64,000 nt of DNA from Moraxella equi (GCF_002027555.1 NZ_MXAP01000015.1:1-64000), one strand, 5' to 3'. Shown: positions 44,461 through 53,912, counted from the first letter of the stretch. Program-made: numbers and translations. The notes: generated by a model not told the origin, from the letters alone.

Positions 44461-44712
44461 TTAAAACATCTTTGTTGGGTCTTGCTCTATGAGTAATTTA
44501 TCCAGCGGAGCTTCTAAGGCGTCGGCAATCTGTCCCATCAGGTCAATGGATACCGCCCGTCCACCATTTTCAATCTCACAGACATAAGTTTTGCTGATGC
44601 CTGCCTGAAATGCCAGCTCTTCTTGGGAAAACTCTTTGATACGCCGAAGTTGTCTCATGTTTTGGGCGAAGATTAGGCGGTATAAACGGGGTGTTTGATT
44701 GGATTTTTTCAT
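44461..44712 (-). CDS. Small XRE-family HTH regulator
   Basis: An 83-residue Cro/C1-type DNA-binding protein consisting of little more than one HTH (about 12-70): NMRQLRRIKEFSQEELAFQAGISKTYVCEIENGGRAVS. No effector or multimerisation domain is visible. The start codon is 8 bp from the edge of a family 2 MITE, so its leader and promoter must lie in or beyond that element. No Shine-Dalgarno is evident. Target genes are unknown. Confidence 0.82.
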   Translation of the reverse strand: MKKSNQTPRLYRLIFAQNMRQLRRIKEFSQEELAFQAGISKTYVCEIENGGRAVSIDLMGQIADALEAPLDKLLIEQDPTKMF

Positions 44713-44720
44713 GGGGTTGT

Positions 44721-44926
44721 TAGGGCGTGCCTACCATTGATAACATTCTTATAAAATAAGATGAAAGTTTAACAGTTTCAATCAATTTTTGCATGAAAAA
44801 TGGCTAAATCTTGTTTTTCATCGTCAAAAACTTGCTTGATAGAATGACTATCAAGCAAGTTTTTTCCTTGAAAAACGGGCGATTTTTCTCATTTTCATTG
44901 CAAATACCAAAGTTTAACACGCCCGA
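44721..44926. mobile_element. MITE family 2, copy E (about 206 bp)
   Basis: Inverted relative to copy D. Left tip TAGGGCGTGCCTACCATTGA; the right tip, inverted, reads CGGGCGTGTTAAACTTTGGT. The interior has a 17-bp perfect stem, AAAAACTTGCTTGATAG (44826-44842) with CTATCAAGCAAGTTTTT (44848-44864), 5-nt loop, ending in T. It sits directly upstream of the small XRE gene. Confidence 0.78.
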
Positions 44927-44941
44927 TGGAATATGGGGTGC

Positions 44942-45089
44942 TACACCCAACCAACTTGATATTTACCACGGGTTTGTAGGGGTGTGCTGAGCACACCCTT
45001 TGATGATATTACTATACAAGGCGTGCTCAGCACGCCCCTACGTCCACACATCATTGTATTTGTAGTAATTTTAAAGCTTCTTGGGTGTA
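44942..45089. mobile_element. MITE family 1, copy C (148 bp)
   Basis: Same length as copy A and nearly identical to it. Left tip TACACCCAACCAACTTGATA; inverted right tip TACACCCAAGAAGCTTTAAA. Two inner hairpins, GGGTGTGCT-G-AGCACACCC and GGCGTGCT-C-AGCACGCC, sit between GTAGGGG and CCCCTAC. It lies 16 bp from copy E and 11 bp past the histidine kinase stop, so 44713-45100 is almost entirely MITE. Confidence 0.85.
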
Positions 45090-45100
45090 TATGATTGGCA

Positions 45101-46795
45101 TTAACCATCCTGATTTATCGGCAACACCACCAAAAAGCGAGTTTTGCCCTGCCATGTGTCGGTGCTAATATGTCCGCCATGGGCTTCGGCAATTTGGGCG
45201 ACCAGCGACAGCCCAAGTCCTGAACCTTTTTTCTCTTGTTTGAGCCGTACAAAGGGACTAAATATATCTTCACGCTTATCCACAGGAATGCCCGAGCCTT
45301 GGTCGATGATTGCCAGTACGGCATAGTGGCTTTTTTTGCCATCATCTTTGTCTTTGTTGCGAGAGAGTAGTTTAAAGAAGGCACGGGTATGCTTCTCTAA
45401 TGGCGTATCTTGGGTGGTTTGCGTTTGCTCTTTGCTGTCGCTATCTTCTTTATTGTCTATTTGTTCGGTTTGTTTTGGCAAGTCATCATTGATATTAAGA
45501 TGGCTTGCCAACTCATCATGGTCACTGCCGTGGGCGGTTGTGATGTCATGAGTGGCAGGCGTGTTCATGTGGTCATCGTCTTTGCCAAGGTCGATGAGTG
45601 CTTTGGGGATAAAGCCTGCTTCTGCCAGACTGGGCGAGCCATAGACATAGACTTCCACAGGGGGTGTGCCATGAATGAGAGCGTTATTGATGAGATTACG
45701 CACCAAATGCGTCAGCAGTTTGGGCTGTGCCATCATCGTCACAGGCTCAGCAAAGAGTGTTGCTTCGGTATAGTGTTGGCATTCGCTTTTGATAAGCTCT
45801 ACCAAATCCACGCTTTCATTGGCTTGTAGGGCATGACCTGCGTCCAGACGACTCACCAAGAGAATGCTCTCAACCAAATCATTAAGCCCTGTTAAGTCAC
45901 GATTGATGGCATTGGCACGCTTGTCAAACTTGGCTTTGTCGGCAGGGTCGAGCTTTTGGGTGAGCATGTCCATCATCTCAATCTGCAAGCGAATGCGAGT
46001 AATCGGCGTTCTAAACTCATGACTGGCGTGGGCGAGCAGTAGGCTGTTGGCATTGATGAGTCGCTCTATCTTCTCGGCAGATTGGTTAAAGCCATAGGCG
46101 AGCATGGCAATCTCATCATTGCCCGTCTGATTGACCCGCACACTAAAATCACCATCACCCATTTTTGCCATCTTGCGACTCATCTGATTGAGTCGCCACG
46201 TCATGTTATGGGCAATGCCCCACAGCACCGCCGTCATGATAAGAATGAGCAAAAACGTGCCAGTAAAGAAGTTAAACATGCCCAAAAACGGACGTTCCTT
46301 GGGTGGTTTTCGGCTCTCATACCACACCGAGTAACCCGAGCTGGTCTTTAAGATGACATGATGTGGCTCTTTGCCTGATAGGGTGGGCAACGTCTCGGCA
46401 AGCCATGACGGCGTGGGAGGCAGACGTTCGGGCAGTTCGGTGTCTTCGGTCTGCAAAATAAGCCTGCGACTGGGGTCGTAGAGTCCGATTTTGGCGTTTA
46501 GGCTTTCATCAAAAATATCAAAGCTTTTTTTGACCACGGCAAGGATAAAACGGGCTTGCAAGCGGTTATTGTCTTTGCTTAGCTTATCGACTTCGACCAA
46601 AAAAGGGTCGATTTGCCCCACGATTTGCCCTGCGATGACTTTGGATTTCATGCTGTCGGAGTTGTTATGGACAAGCTGGGCAAGCAAAATCATGGCAATG
46701 GCAAAGGCAATAATCGCCAAAAACACGCTGATAAACAGCCGTGCAAACAGCGAGCGAAAACCAAAGCTGGGCGGTGGGTTGTTTCTGTGGGGCAT
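45101..46795 (-). CDS. Sensor histidine kinase (HAMP-HisKA-HATPase)
   Basis: Membrane sensor of a two-component system, 564 residues. TM1 is at about 18-42 (LFISVFLAIIAFAIAMILLAQL), a periplasmic sensor at about 43-180, and TM2 at about 181-200 (FFTGTFLLILIMTAVLWGI). HAMP follows with the MAKMGDGDFSVRV segment. The HisKA H-box LAHASHEFRTPITR has the phosphorylated His at about 259. The ATPase has N-box NLINNALIHG near 365, G1 DQGSGIP near 496 and G2 GSGLGLSLV. Between N-box and G1 lies an unusual insertion of about 100 residues rich in Asp, Thr, His and Lys. The partner response regulator is 125 nt upstream on the same strand. The signal is unknown. Confidence 0.88.
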   Translation of the reverse strand: MPHRNNPPPSFGFRSLFARLFISVFLAIIAFAIAMILLAQLVHNNSDSMKSKVIAGQIVGQIDPFLVEVDKLSKDNNRLQARFILAVVKKSFDIFDESLNAKIGLYDPSRRLILQTEDTELPERLPPTPSWLAETLPTLSGKEPHHVILKTSSGYSVWYESRKPPKERPFLGMFNFFTGTFLLILIMTAVLWGIAHNMTWRLNQMSRKMAKMGDGDFSVRVNQTGNDEIAMLAYGFNQSAEKIERLINANSLLLAHASHEFRTPITRIRLQIEMMDMLTQKLDPADKAKFDKRANAINRDLTGLNDLVESILLVSRLDAGHALQANESVDLVELIKSECQHYTEATLFAEPVTMMAQPKLLTHLVRNLINNALIHGTPPVEVYVYGSPSLAEAGFIPKALIDLGKDDDHMNTPATHDITTAHGSDHDELASHLNINDDLPKQTEQIDNKEDSDSKEQTQTTQDTPLEKHTRAFFKLLSRNKDKDDGKKSHYAVLAIIDQGSGIPVDKREDIFSPFVRLKQEKKGSGLGLSLVAQIAEAHGGHISTDTWQGKTRFLVVLPINQDG

Positions 46796-46920
46796 GGATA
46801 GTAGCAGGTGGATTTAAAATAAAATGGCAGTCTAACAGGGTATTGGTTTGGCTGGTGTATTTGCTAAACCGCCATAAAAAATAAACATCCAATCCCATAA
46901 GAATTGAATGTTTGGTAAGA

Positions 46921-47643
46921 TTATACTTGGTCAGTGGCGAACTGATAACCCACGCCACGCACGGTAATGATACGTTTGGGCTGACGGGGATTGTCTTCAA
47001 TCAAGGCTCTAAGGCGTGAGATATGCACGTCAATGGCACGGTCGATGTTCTCGGAACTGTCATCGTTCGGCATGGCTTGCCAGAGCTGTTCACGGTTTAG
47101 CACTTTGCCAGCATGGGTGGCAAAGTAGTGCAGGAGCTGGAATTGGTGCGTGGTCAGACGGACGATTTTATCATCAATGGTCACTTCATGACTGTCGGGG
47201 AATACGGTCAGTCGCCCAAAGGTCAGACTGCCTGAATTGGTGTCGGCTTGGTTGGGGGTCTCATGACGGCGTAGCACCGCACGGATGCGAGCGAGCAGTT
47301 CACGGGGCTCGAACGGTTTGGCGATGTAGTCGTCCGCCCCCATCTCTAAGCCCAGCACACGGTCGGTGGTGTCGCCCTTGGCGGTGAGCATGACGATTGG
47401 CACTTTATTAATCATCACATTCTTGGAGGCTCGCACCTTTTGACAGACCTGCATGCCGTCCATGTCAGGGAGCATTAGGTCAAGCACGATAAGGTTAATA
47501 TCACGCTCTTTGGCTTCTAGTAGGTCAAGCCCTTCTTGGGCGGTGGGGGCGTGATGAACTTCATAATAGTTCATGGACAGATAGTCGCTGATAAGCTCTG
47601 CCAAATCTGGGTCGTCTTCGATGAGTAGGATTTGCTTGGTCAT
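46921..47643 (-). CDS. OmpR/PhoB-family response regulator
   Basis: A 240-residue two-domain regulator. The receiver (about 1-120) has the acidic pair EDD, phospho-acceptor Asp in LIVLDLMLPDMDG, Thr in MLTAKG and Lys in IAKPFEP. The C-terminal winged helix (about 135-235) contains TTHQFQLLHYFATHAGKVLNREQL and the recognition helix region DRAIDVHISRLRALI. The start at 47643 is chosen because AAGG is 7 nt before it, while an ATG two codons upstream is too close. It should be phosphorylated by the downstream kinase. RstA- or BfmR-like by general layout, but orthology is not certain. Confidence 0.9.
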   Translation of the reverse strand: MTKQILLIEDDPDLAELISDYLSMNYYEVHHAPTAQEGLDLLEAKERDINLIVLDLMLPDMDGMQVCQKVRASKNVMINKVPIVMLTAKGDTTDRVLGLEMGADDYIAKPFEPRELLARIRAVLRRHETPNQADTNSGSLTFGRLTVFPDSHEVTIDDKIVRLTTHQFQLLHYFATHAGKVLNREQLWQAMPNDDSSENIDRAIDVHISRLRALIEDNPRQPKRIITVRGVGYQFATDQV

Positions 47644-47874
47644 GGTCATGCCTTATGTCAAATAGTATTTAAATTGTCTTTTATAAAAAACCCAAAAATA
47701 AGGGCGAAAAAATCATGGCTATATCTTGCCAATATTTATTCACTTTGGCAAGGGGTAAATTGTTATTTAATTAAAATGACGGGGTGTATTTTAGCCGATT
47801 TTGCCTACATTTACCCACTCTTTGTAACTATTGTTACAGATGATTGTGAGATTGGGGGGATAATAGCCTATGGG

Positions 47875-49179
47875 TTATTTTAAACGTACTCGTCCGCCAT
47901 GAGCCTGTTTGGGCAAATCGGCAAGAACGACCAAACCATCTAAGGCAATGCCTGCGATGAGATATTGGTCGCTTTCGGGTTGGTATTCGATGACGACGAT
48001 TTTGGATAGAGCCAAGCGTTCATCTTGTCCCACTGTCCATAGCCATGCAGGGCGGGGTGTGGCAGGGCGATAGGGTGGCTTGGTCAGCTCGGACAAATCC
48101 ATGGGGTTTAGCTCATCATCAAAAATGGCAAAAGCAGGCACGAGTACACCCACATCGATTTGTCCATAATTGACATAACCGCCGACCCGTTCGCCAAGCG
48201 TGAGTTGGGCTTTTTTGACTTGTTCGGGCGTAATGGCGACGTGGATTTCCATCATGCCACGCACTTTGGGGTTGGGGGTAATCTCTTGTATCTGACCGCC
48301 AAAACTTCGCCCATCTTCGGTGTCAAAACTCACCCCGTCACCGATGGCAAGATAGTCGGCAAAGTCGGCAGGCAAGGGGCTAATAAACTTAATAAACCGC
48401 TCATCAGAGACGATAAGCACAGGCGTGGTCTTGGGGTGGGTTTTGTCTTTATCATTGATGAATATCGCATCTACCTTGCCTGTCATCGGACTTTTGACAT
48501 CAAAGGGGGTTTTGGTGATGATGGGGGCTATTGGTATTTCATCATCGGTGTCATCCGTCTGCTCTTGGGGGCTGATTTTGCCTGTGTTTTTAGAGTGGTC
48601 TTTTGATTTTTCGGATGTTTTTGTATTTTCTGCTTTGTTTGTGTTTTGCTTGTCGGTGACGGCATTGTCAGCAGGCTTGTCAGTATCATCGCTTTTGTTG
48701 TCATCTAGGCTGTCATTGGAGATGTTATCGGGATTGTCGGCAAAAGTGACGGTTTCTTGATAAAACTTGCCCACGATGTCGCCCACCTTGACTGTATCGC
48801 CCACTTTGACGAGCATGCGGTCAAGTTTGCCATCTTGGGGTAGGGGGATGGTTGTCTGCTTGTGGGGGATGATGACCCCTTCTAGGCGAAAGGCAGGCTG
48901 ATAACGTTCGGATTTGATTGTCATGACATGAGCGGTGGCAAGGGTGACGTTGTCGCCATTGATGGTGATTTTGGCGTTATCAGCATCGGTGGGCGGACGC
49001 ACAGCCATGTTGCCATGCACCAGCCCATCTCGCTCGTGCTTGTCATCAAAGCTCTCCAAATCGGTCAGTTTGGCATCAGGCACAGGCTCGCAGGCACTCA
49101 CCAACAAGGACAGTGTCACAAGGGCGGACAGAGACCGCCAAGATGACTGGCAGGACAATGAGCAAAAAGGTAAGTTCAT
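47875..49179 (-). CDS. Lipoprotein with HlyD/RND-adaptor-like (barrel-sandwich) fold
   Basis: A 434-residue exported lipoprotein: signal SLSALVTLSLLVSAC with the lipidated Cys near residue 30. The mature part reads like a periplasmic adaptor subunit: an RLEGVIIPHKQTTIPLPQDGKLDRMLVKVGDTVKVGDIVGKF half lipoyl motif, then TPFDVKSPMTGKVDAIFINDKD as the second half. Beta-barrel strands follow. In place of the usual coiled-coil hairpin between the two lipoyl halves there is about 80 residues of Asp/Asn/Lys/Thr-rich low-complexity sequence. No RND pump or outer-membrane channel gene is next to it. The response regulator gene lies 231 nt downstream on the same strand and may be co-regulated. Confidence 0.7.
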   Translation of the reverse strand: MNLPFCSLSCQSSWRSLSALVTLSLLVSACEPVPDAKLTDLESFDDKHERDGLVHGNMAVRPPTDADNAKITINGDNVTLATAHVMTIKSERYQPAFRLEGVIIPHKQTTIPLPQDGKLDRMLVKVGDTVKVGDIVGKFYQETVTFADNPDNISNDSLDDNKSDDTDKPADNAVTDKQNTNKAENTKTSEKSKDHSKNTGKISPQEQTDDTDDEIPIAPIITKTPFDVKSPMTGKVDAIFINDKDKTHPKTTPVLIVSDERFIKFISPLPADFADYLAIGDGVSFDTEDGRSFGGQIQEITPNPKVRGMMEIHVAITPEQVKKAQLTLGERVGGYVNYGQIDVGVLVPAFAIFDDELNPMDLSELTKPPYRPATPRPAWLWTVGQDERLALSKIVVIEYQPESDQYLIAGIALDGLVVLADLPKQAHGGRVRLK

Positions 49180-49328
49180 AATAACAAGACAATAAAAACA
49201 GGTCGCTAAAAATACCTTGCTATCGTATCATATTTTTAGCCCATAAATACTTTGTTTTATCAAAAAAGAGTGGAAAATTTGCCTTATTTGTGCTAAAAAG
49301 TAAAGTAGGTTTTTACTAACTAAAATAT

Positions 49329-49356
49329 TTGTCAAAATTTAACCAAATCTTATTAA
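49329..49356 (+). promoter_or_regulatory. Possible promoter of the pil-chp cluster
   Basis: TTGTCA (49329-49334), a 16-nt spacer and TATTAA (49351-49356), about 100 nt before pilG, in the divergent gap with the lipoprotein gene. Confidence 0.4.
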
Positions 49357-49456
49357 CGTTTAGTTTTATCAATTAATGATAGGACTTAATATTTGATAGA
49401 TGAGCTGATTTTGACTTTCTAATTTACAATCCATTTCCAAACAAAAGGATAATCCC

Positions 49457-49831
49457 GTGAGTGAATTTGCTGGTCTTAAAGTCATGATTATTGACGACTC
49501 AAAAACCATCCGTCGTACCGCCGAAGCCCTACTCCAAAAAGAAGGCTGTGAAGTGATTACTGCTGTTGATGGCTTTGATGCTTTATCAAAAATCGTTGAG
49601 ACTAACCCTGACATCATCTTTGTGGACATTATGATGCCACGCCTTGATGGGTATCAAACCTGCTCAATGATTAAAAATCACCCAGAATACGCCCAAAAAC
49701 CTGTCATTATGCTATCGTCCAAAGATGGTCTGTTTGACAAAGCTCGTGGACGTATCGTGGGCTCAAACGAGTATTTGACCAAACCATTTAGTAAAGAAGA
49801 CTTGTTTGCGACCATCAGTCGCTTTCGCTAG
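49457..49831 (+). CDS. pilG: Twitching motility response regulator PilG
   Basis: A CheY-like single receiver domain of 124 residues. It carries the acidic pair in MIIDDSKTIRR, the phospho-acceptor Asp in IIFVDIMMPRLDG, Ser/Thr in MLSSKDG and Lys in LTKPFS. In Pseudomonas and Acinetobacter PilG controls pilus extension (PilB) and cAMP signalling. The start is GTG, with AAGGAT 7 nt upstream. It is the first gene of pilGHIJK-chpAB and lies 63 nt before pilH. Confidence 0.93.
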   Translation: MSEFAGLKVMIIDDSKTIRRTAEALLQKEGCEVITAVDGFDALSKIVETNPDIIFVDIMMPRLDGYQTCSMIKNHPEYAQKPVIMLSSKDGLFDKARGRIVGSNEYLTKPFSKEDLFATISRFR

Positions 49832-49894
49832 TCGGCTCTCTTGACTTCTTGATGATTAGTTAGAAGTTAAATTCATTTAATCTAGGAGACAGAC

Positions 49895-50257
49895 ATGGCA
49901 AAAGTGTTAGTTGTGGATGATTCGCCCACAGAGATATTGCGATTTCGTGAAATTTTGGTCAAAAATGGCTTTGAGATGTTTGAGGCTTACAATGGCGAAG
50001 ATGGCTGTGCCAAAGCGATTGAAGTCATGCCCGATGTGGTGCTTATGGACATCGTCATGCCTGAGATGAACGGCTTTCAAGCAACCCGTAAAATCACCCG
50101 TGAGCCAAAGACTGCCCACATTCCTGTGGTTATTGTCAGCACCAAAAACCAAGAGACAGACCGTGTGTGGGGCAAGCGTCAAGGGGCAAAAGAGTACCTA
50201 ACCAAGCCCATTACCGAAGAAGAGTTAATCAGAGTCATTCACTCTGTATTGGAGTAA
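49895..50257 (+). CDS. pilH: Twitching motility response regulator PilH
   Basis: A 120-residue CheY-like receiver with VLVVDDSPTEILRFREIL, the phospho-acceptor Asp in VVLMDIVMPEMNGF, Ser/Thr in IVSTKNQETDR and Lys in YLTKPITEEEL. The VWGKRQGAKEYL segment is characteristic of PilH. In Pseudomonas PilH counteracts PilG and acts as a phosphate sink or retraction regulator. AGGAGA lies before the ATG. pilI starts 3 nt after its stop. Confidence 0.93.
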   Translation: MAKVLVVDDSPTEILRFREILVKNGFEMFEAYNGEDGCAKAIEVMPDVVLMDIVMPEMNGFQATRKITREPKTAHIPVVIVSTKNQETDRVWGKRQGAKEYLTKPITEEELIRVIHSVLE

Positions 50258-50260
50258 GTC

Positions 50261-50791
50261 GTGGCGTCGTCTGGTTTTATTGAGTTATTGCGTCTTGCCG
50301 ACCTTGCCAAGGCTCGGGCGACAGGGCGACATGACTCGGATTATACACAGTGGATTGGTATTGCCTTTGAAGTGGGCGGACAAGAATTTGTCGCCCCCAT
50401 GGGTGAGGTGTCTGAGATTTTGGCAATGCCTGAGCTTACCCCCATTCCCTTAACCAAGCCGTGGCTACTCGGTGTGGCGAACGTGCGTGGACGATTGTTG
50501 CCACTGGCAGATTTGGCGAAGTTTTTGCACATTGACAGTCACGAACGCCTAAAAAATAAAAAGGTGATGGTGATTGACCAGGACGGGGTATTCTCGGGTA
50601 TTTTGGTTGACCAAGTCACAGGCATGGTGCAGTTTTCGGGTTTGGATTATAAAGACATGCCCCTGCCCGAATCATCGCCCTTTGCCCCGTACAATCACGG
50701 TAAGTTTAGCAAAGAGGGTAAAGACTGGTACGTGGTCATGCCATCATTACTGTTTAGCGACAGTGAATATCTAAATGCAGCGATAAGCTGA
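50261..50791 (+). CDS. pilI: Chemotaxis-like adaptor PilI (CheW family)
   Basis: A 176-residue CheW-like protein that links the PilJ receptor to the ChpA kinase. The CheW domain covers about residues 30-170 and includes IAFEVGGQEFVAPMGEVSEIL, WLLGVANVRGRLLPLADL and the ILVDQVTGMVQF segment. The start is GTG, with GGAG overlapping the pilH stop, which suggests coupling. 137 nt separate it from pilJ. Confidence 0.92.
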   Translation: MASSGFIELLRLADLAKARATGRHDSDYTQWIGIAFEVGGQEFVAPMGEVSEILAMPELTPIPLTKPWLLGVANVRGRLLPLADLAKFLHIDSHERLKNKKVMVIDQDGVFSGILVDQVTGMVQFSGLDYKDMPLPESSPFAPYNHGKFSKEGKDWYVVMPSLLFSDSEYLNAAIS

Positions 50792-50928
50792 TGAATTGCC
50801 ATGATAGGCATGGTAAAAATACAATCATAAAATGTATGCGTGATGAACTCATCGTACGCCAATAAACTCATTAATGAACGAAAAGCGGGCAAAGTGGTCT
50901 GGCTCGATTTTTTAAAGGATAAGCAAAA

Positions 50929-52992
50929 ATGAATGATGTGAGCAAAGTCTCAGAGCAGTCTTTAGTGGTTGCATCCGCCAATGCATCAGAGAAAAAGTGG
51001 TGGACACTACTGATTATCTCTGGGTTTATCGCCATGTTTAGCTTGGTATATTTGGCATATTCACTGTTGAAAGTTACCGATTATTTGGCGGATGTCAATC
51101 AGCTTGAGGTGAGTGCCGCTAATATCGTCAAAGATGTTAATGACGCCATGTTCTCACGTGATTTCGAGGTCAGTAAAGCTGCCTATGCTAAGTTATCTGA
51201 TGATGTGCAGAATTATGACTCATCATTGTCACGCTTGCAAAGCAATAAGATGATTGGTAATGCAGGGATTATCAATGCTATTGCCAACGATTGGCAAGCC
51301 AAAAAGGGTAGTGTGGACTATGTTGTTGAGCATCAAAATGATGTCAATGCCTTGCAAGACCTGCAAAAACAAGTCCAAGATGCCGCTCGCCAAATGCAAG
51401 AGCAGTATGCGGGCGTCACTGAACAGGCAGTGCGTGTGGGCATGCCAGCGACTGCTGTCAAAGAGATCCAAGAGCAGATGCTTCGTCTTGAGCGCATCAA
51501 CGAAGAGATGGTGGCATTAACCACCAGTACAGGTACAAGCACCGATGATTTTAAAGAAGAGGTGGCAAGATTTGCTCAAACACTTGCTAATCAAAAAGCC
51601 TCTTTTGGTCAAGCCGCCCCTGCCTTGCAGAATATTGATGGTACTTATAAGCAAATGGTTGAGCCAGTGATTACCCAACTGACTGACCTTAGTAATCCCG
51701 CCATCAAATCACGTGAATCAGCCCAAGCACTGACCGACCTTGCCACCAAAACCCAAGAGCATCTAGCGAATATTGATAGAGGTATTATCAATCAAAAAGG
51801 TGTGCTCATCCCTGCACTACTGTTGCTGCTTAGTAGCTTGGCATTGGCATTTGCTCTGTACAACTTGCTACGCCAAAGAAGTAACCAAGAGCTGTATGTC
51901 AGTGAAAAAGAAAACATGCGTCAACGCCAAGAGATGGAAGTTGAAGCAGAGCGAGCCCGTAAAATCCAGGAAGAAAACGAACGCTCGCAAATGGCAATTT
52001 TGCGACTGCTTGATGAATTGGGCGATTTGGCAGAAGGTGACTTGACAGTTAATGCCACCGTATCAGAAGACTTTACGGGGGCGATTGCCGATTCAGTAAA
52101 CTTCGCCATTGACCAGCTACGTCAGCTGGTACTCGCCATTAACACCACCGCCGACCGAGTTGCCCAGTCATCACAACAAACGCAGATGACCGCGGTAGAG
52201 CTTGCCGAAGCATCCGAACACCAAGCCCAAGAGATTGCTGGTGTGTCTGCCGCGATTAATGAGATGGCAGTGTCGATTGACCAAGTATCTGCTAACGCCT
52301 CAGAATCTGCCTCAGTTGCACAGCGTTCGGTAGTCATCGCCCAAAACGGTGTGGACGTGGTACAACGCTCTATTGAGGGCATGAACACCATTCGTAACCA
52401 GATTCAAGAAACCTCTAAGCGTATTAAACGCCTGGGTGAATCATCACAAGAGATTGGTGACATCGTTGGTCTGATTAACGACATTGCTGACCAAACCAAC
52501 ATCCTTGCTTTGAACGCTGCCATTCAGGCATCGATGGCAGGTGAAGCAGGTCGTGGTTTTGCGGTTGTTGCCGACGAGGTACAGCGACTGGCGGAGCGTT
52601 CTGCTGCGGCGACCCGTCAGATTGAAACACTGGTTAAGACCATTCAGGCGGATACCAACGAAGCGGTGTCGTCCATGGAATCAACCACCGCAGAAGTTGT
52701 TAAGGGTGCAAAACTTGCCAAAGACGCAGGTGAGGCACTAGAAGAAGTGCAAACTGTATCAAATACGTTGGCAGACTTGATTCAAAACATCTCGAACGCT
52801 GCCCGTCAGCAAGCCACCTCCGCAGGTCATATTTCCAGCACGATGAACATCATTCAGGACATTACTTCGCAAACCTCCTCGGGTACGATGGCTACCGCTC
52901 GTTCGGTGGGTCGCCTCAATGAGATGGCGGCAGCACTTCAAGAGTCAGTATCTGGCTTTAAGCTGTCTAACGATGATGTTTTTGCTGATTAA
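50929..52992 (+). CDS. pilJ: Type IV pilus chemoreceptor PilJ
   Basis: Methyl-accepting receptor of the Chp system, 687 residues. TM1 is at about 22-45 ([24 protein letters not shown]). A periplasmic PilJ-type helical sensor (about 46-285) is thought in Pseudomonas to contact pilin. TM2 is at about 287-310 ([22 protein letters not shown]). A HAMP-like linker and a long signalling coiled coil follow, with the hairpin tip [27 protein letters not shown], which binds PilI and ChpA. AAAGGAT precedes the ATG. Confidence 0.94.
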   Translation: MNDVSKVSEQSLVVASANASEKKWWTLLIISGFIAMFSLVYLAYSLLKVTDYLADVNQLEVSAANIVKDVNDAMFSRDFEVSKAAYAKLSDDVQNYDSSLSRLQSNKMIGNAGIINAIANDWQAKKGSVDYVVEHQNDVNALQDLQKQVQDAARQMQEQYAGVTEQAVRVGMPATAVKEIQEQMLRLERINEEMVALTTSTGTSTDDFKEEVARFAQTLANQKASFGQAAPALQNIDGTYKQMVEPVITQLTDLSNPAIKSRESAQALTDLATKTQEHLANIDRGIINQKGVLIPALLLLLSSLALAFALYNLLRQRSNQELYVSEKENMRQRQEMEVEAERARKIQEENERSQMAILRLLDELGDLAEGDLTVNATVSEDFTGAIADSVNFAIDQLRQLVLAINTTADRVAQSSQQTQMTAVELAEASEHQAQEIAGVSAAINEMAVSIDQVSANASESASVAQRSVVIAQNGVDVVQRSIEGMNTIRNQIQETSKRIKRLGESSQEIGDIVGLINDIADQTNILALNAAIQASMAGEAGRGFAVVADEVQRLAERSAAATRQIETLVKTIQADTNEAVSSMESTTAEVVKGAKLAKDAGEALEEVQTVSNTLADLIQNISNAARQQATSAGHISSTMNIIQDITSQTSSGTMATARSVGRLNEMAAALQESVSGFKLSNDDVFAD

Positions 52993-53018
52993 TTTGCCAT
53001 CCGCGGCAGGAGAATAAT

Positions 53019-53912
53019 GTGGTAAATTTGTCTCTGTGGCAGACGTATGTTGAACAGATATGTGGGTTTGTCTTGCCATTAGTGCAATGTAATTGGTTAA
53101 CTCATGCTGTTGCTGTCACTGCTGAAAATCATGGCATGAGTGATGTTGATTTGTATCATGCTTTAATACAGGAAAAAGACGAAAGGGTGAGAGATGGGGA
53201 GTGTATCAATCGGTTGCCCCCACTTACTCAGTCGCTATTAAATAACTTACTAATTGCTGAGAGTCGTTTTTTTCGACATGAACCATCCATGATGTTTATT
53301 GGGGATGTTTATAAAACCGAGATAGAACACCATCGTCGACTAAAAGCACGTGGTGAAATTAGTGAATTGCCAAATTTTTCTGTATGGAGTGTGGGTTGCT
53401 CTACAGGACAGGAGGTGTATTCACTTGCCATGACATTGACTTTGATTTTTAGACAGCATGCAAATCCTTTGCCGTTTAACATATATGGTTCCGACCTAAG
53501 TGAACGTTCCTTGGGGATTGCACGCACTGCTGAATATTCAGAGCGTCAGATTGCTGAAATCCCTACACATTATCGCCCACAAGTTAAGCCTATGGCAAAT
53601 GAAGGTGCATTTGACCATCAAAGAATGTGGCATATTGACGACAAGACGTATAAGCATACCGAGTTTTTTTGGCACAACATTTTTACGAAAGAACCAGTGA
53701 ATTTAGCTAAGCAACAAGTGATTATTTGCCAAAATGTGCTGATATACTTTAGAAAATTTGACCAACGTGATATTTTGGCATATTTTGTGCAGAATCTAGC
53801 TGTTGGTGGGTATTTGGTGCTTGCTCCGAATGAAGCCATGTTTTGGCACCATCCTAAGATGAAACGAATAGAAGATGGGCAAATAAATGCTTGGTACAAG
53901 ATTAGTGATTAA
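53019..53912 (+). CDS. pilK: CheR-type methyltransferase PilK
   Basis: A 297-residue SAM-dependent methyltransferase expected to methylate glutamates of PilJ. The CheR core has ESRFFRHEPSMMF (family ETxFFRxxxxF), the SAM-binding loop VWSVGCSTGQEVYSLAMTL, IYGSDLSERSLGIA, and VIICQNVLIYF near the end of the fold. The start is GTG behind AGGAG. It lies between pilJ and chpA as in Pseudomonas; Acinetobacter clusters lack pilK, from memory. Confidence 0.92.
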   Translation: MVNLSLWQTYVEQICGFVLPLVQCNWLTHAVAVTAENHGMSDVDLYHALIQEKDERVRDGECINRLPPLTQSLLNNLLIAESRFFRHEPSMMFIGDVYKTEIEHHRRLKARGEISELPNFSVWSVGCSTGQEVYSLAMTLTLIFRQHANPLPFNIYGSDLSERSLGIARTAEYSERQIAEIPTHYRPQVKPMANEGAFDHQRMWHIDDKTYKHTEFFWHNIFTKEPVNLAKQQVIICQNVLIYFRKFDQRDILAYFVQNLAVGGYLVLAPNEAMFWHHPKMKRIEDGQINAWYKISD

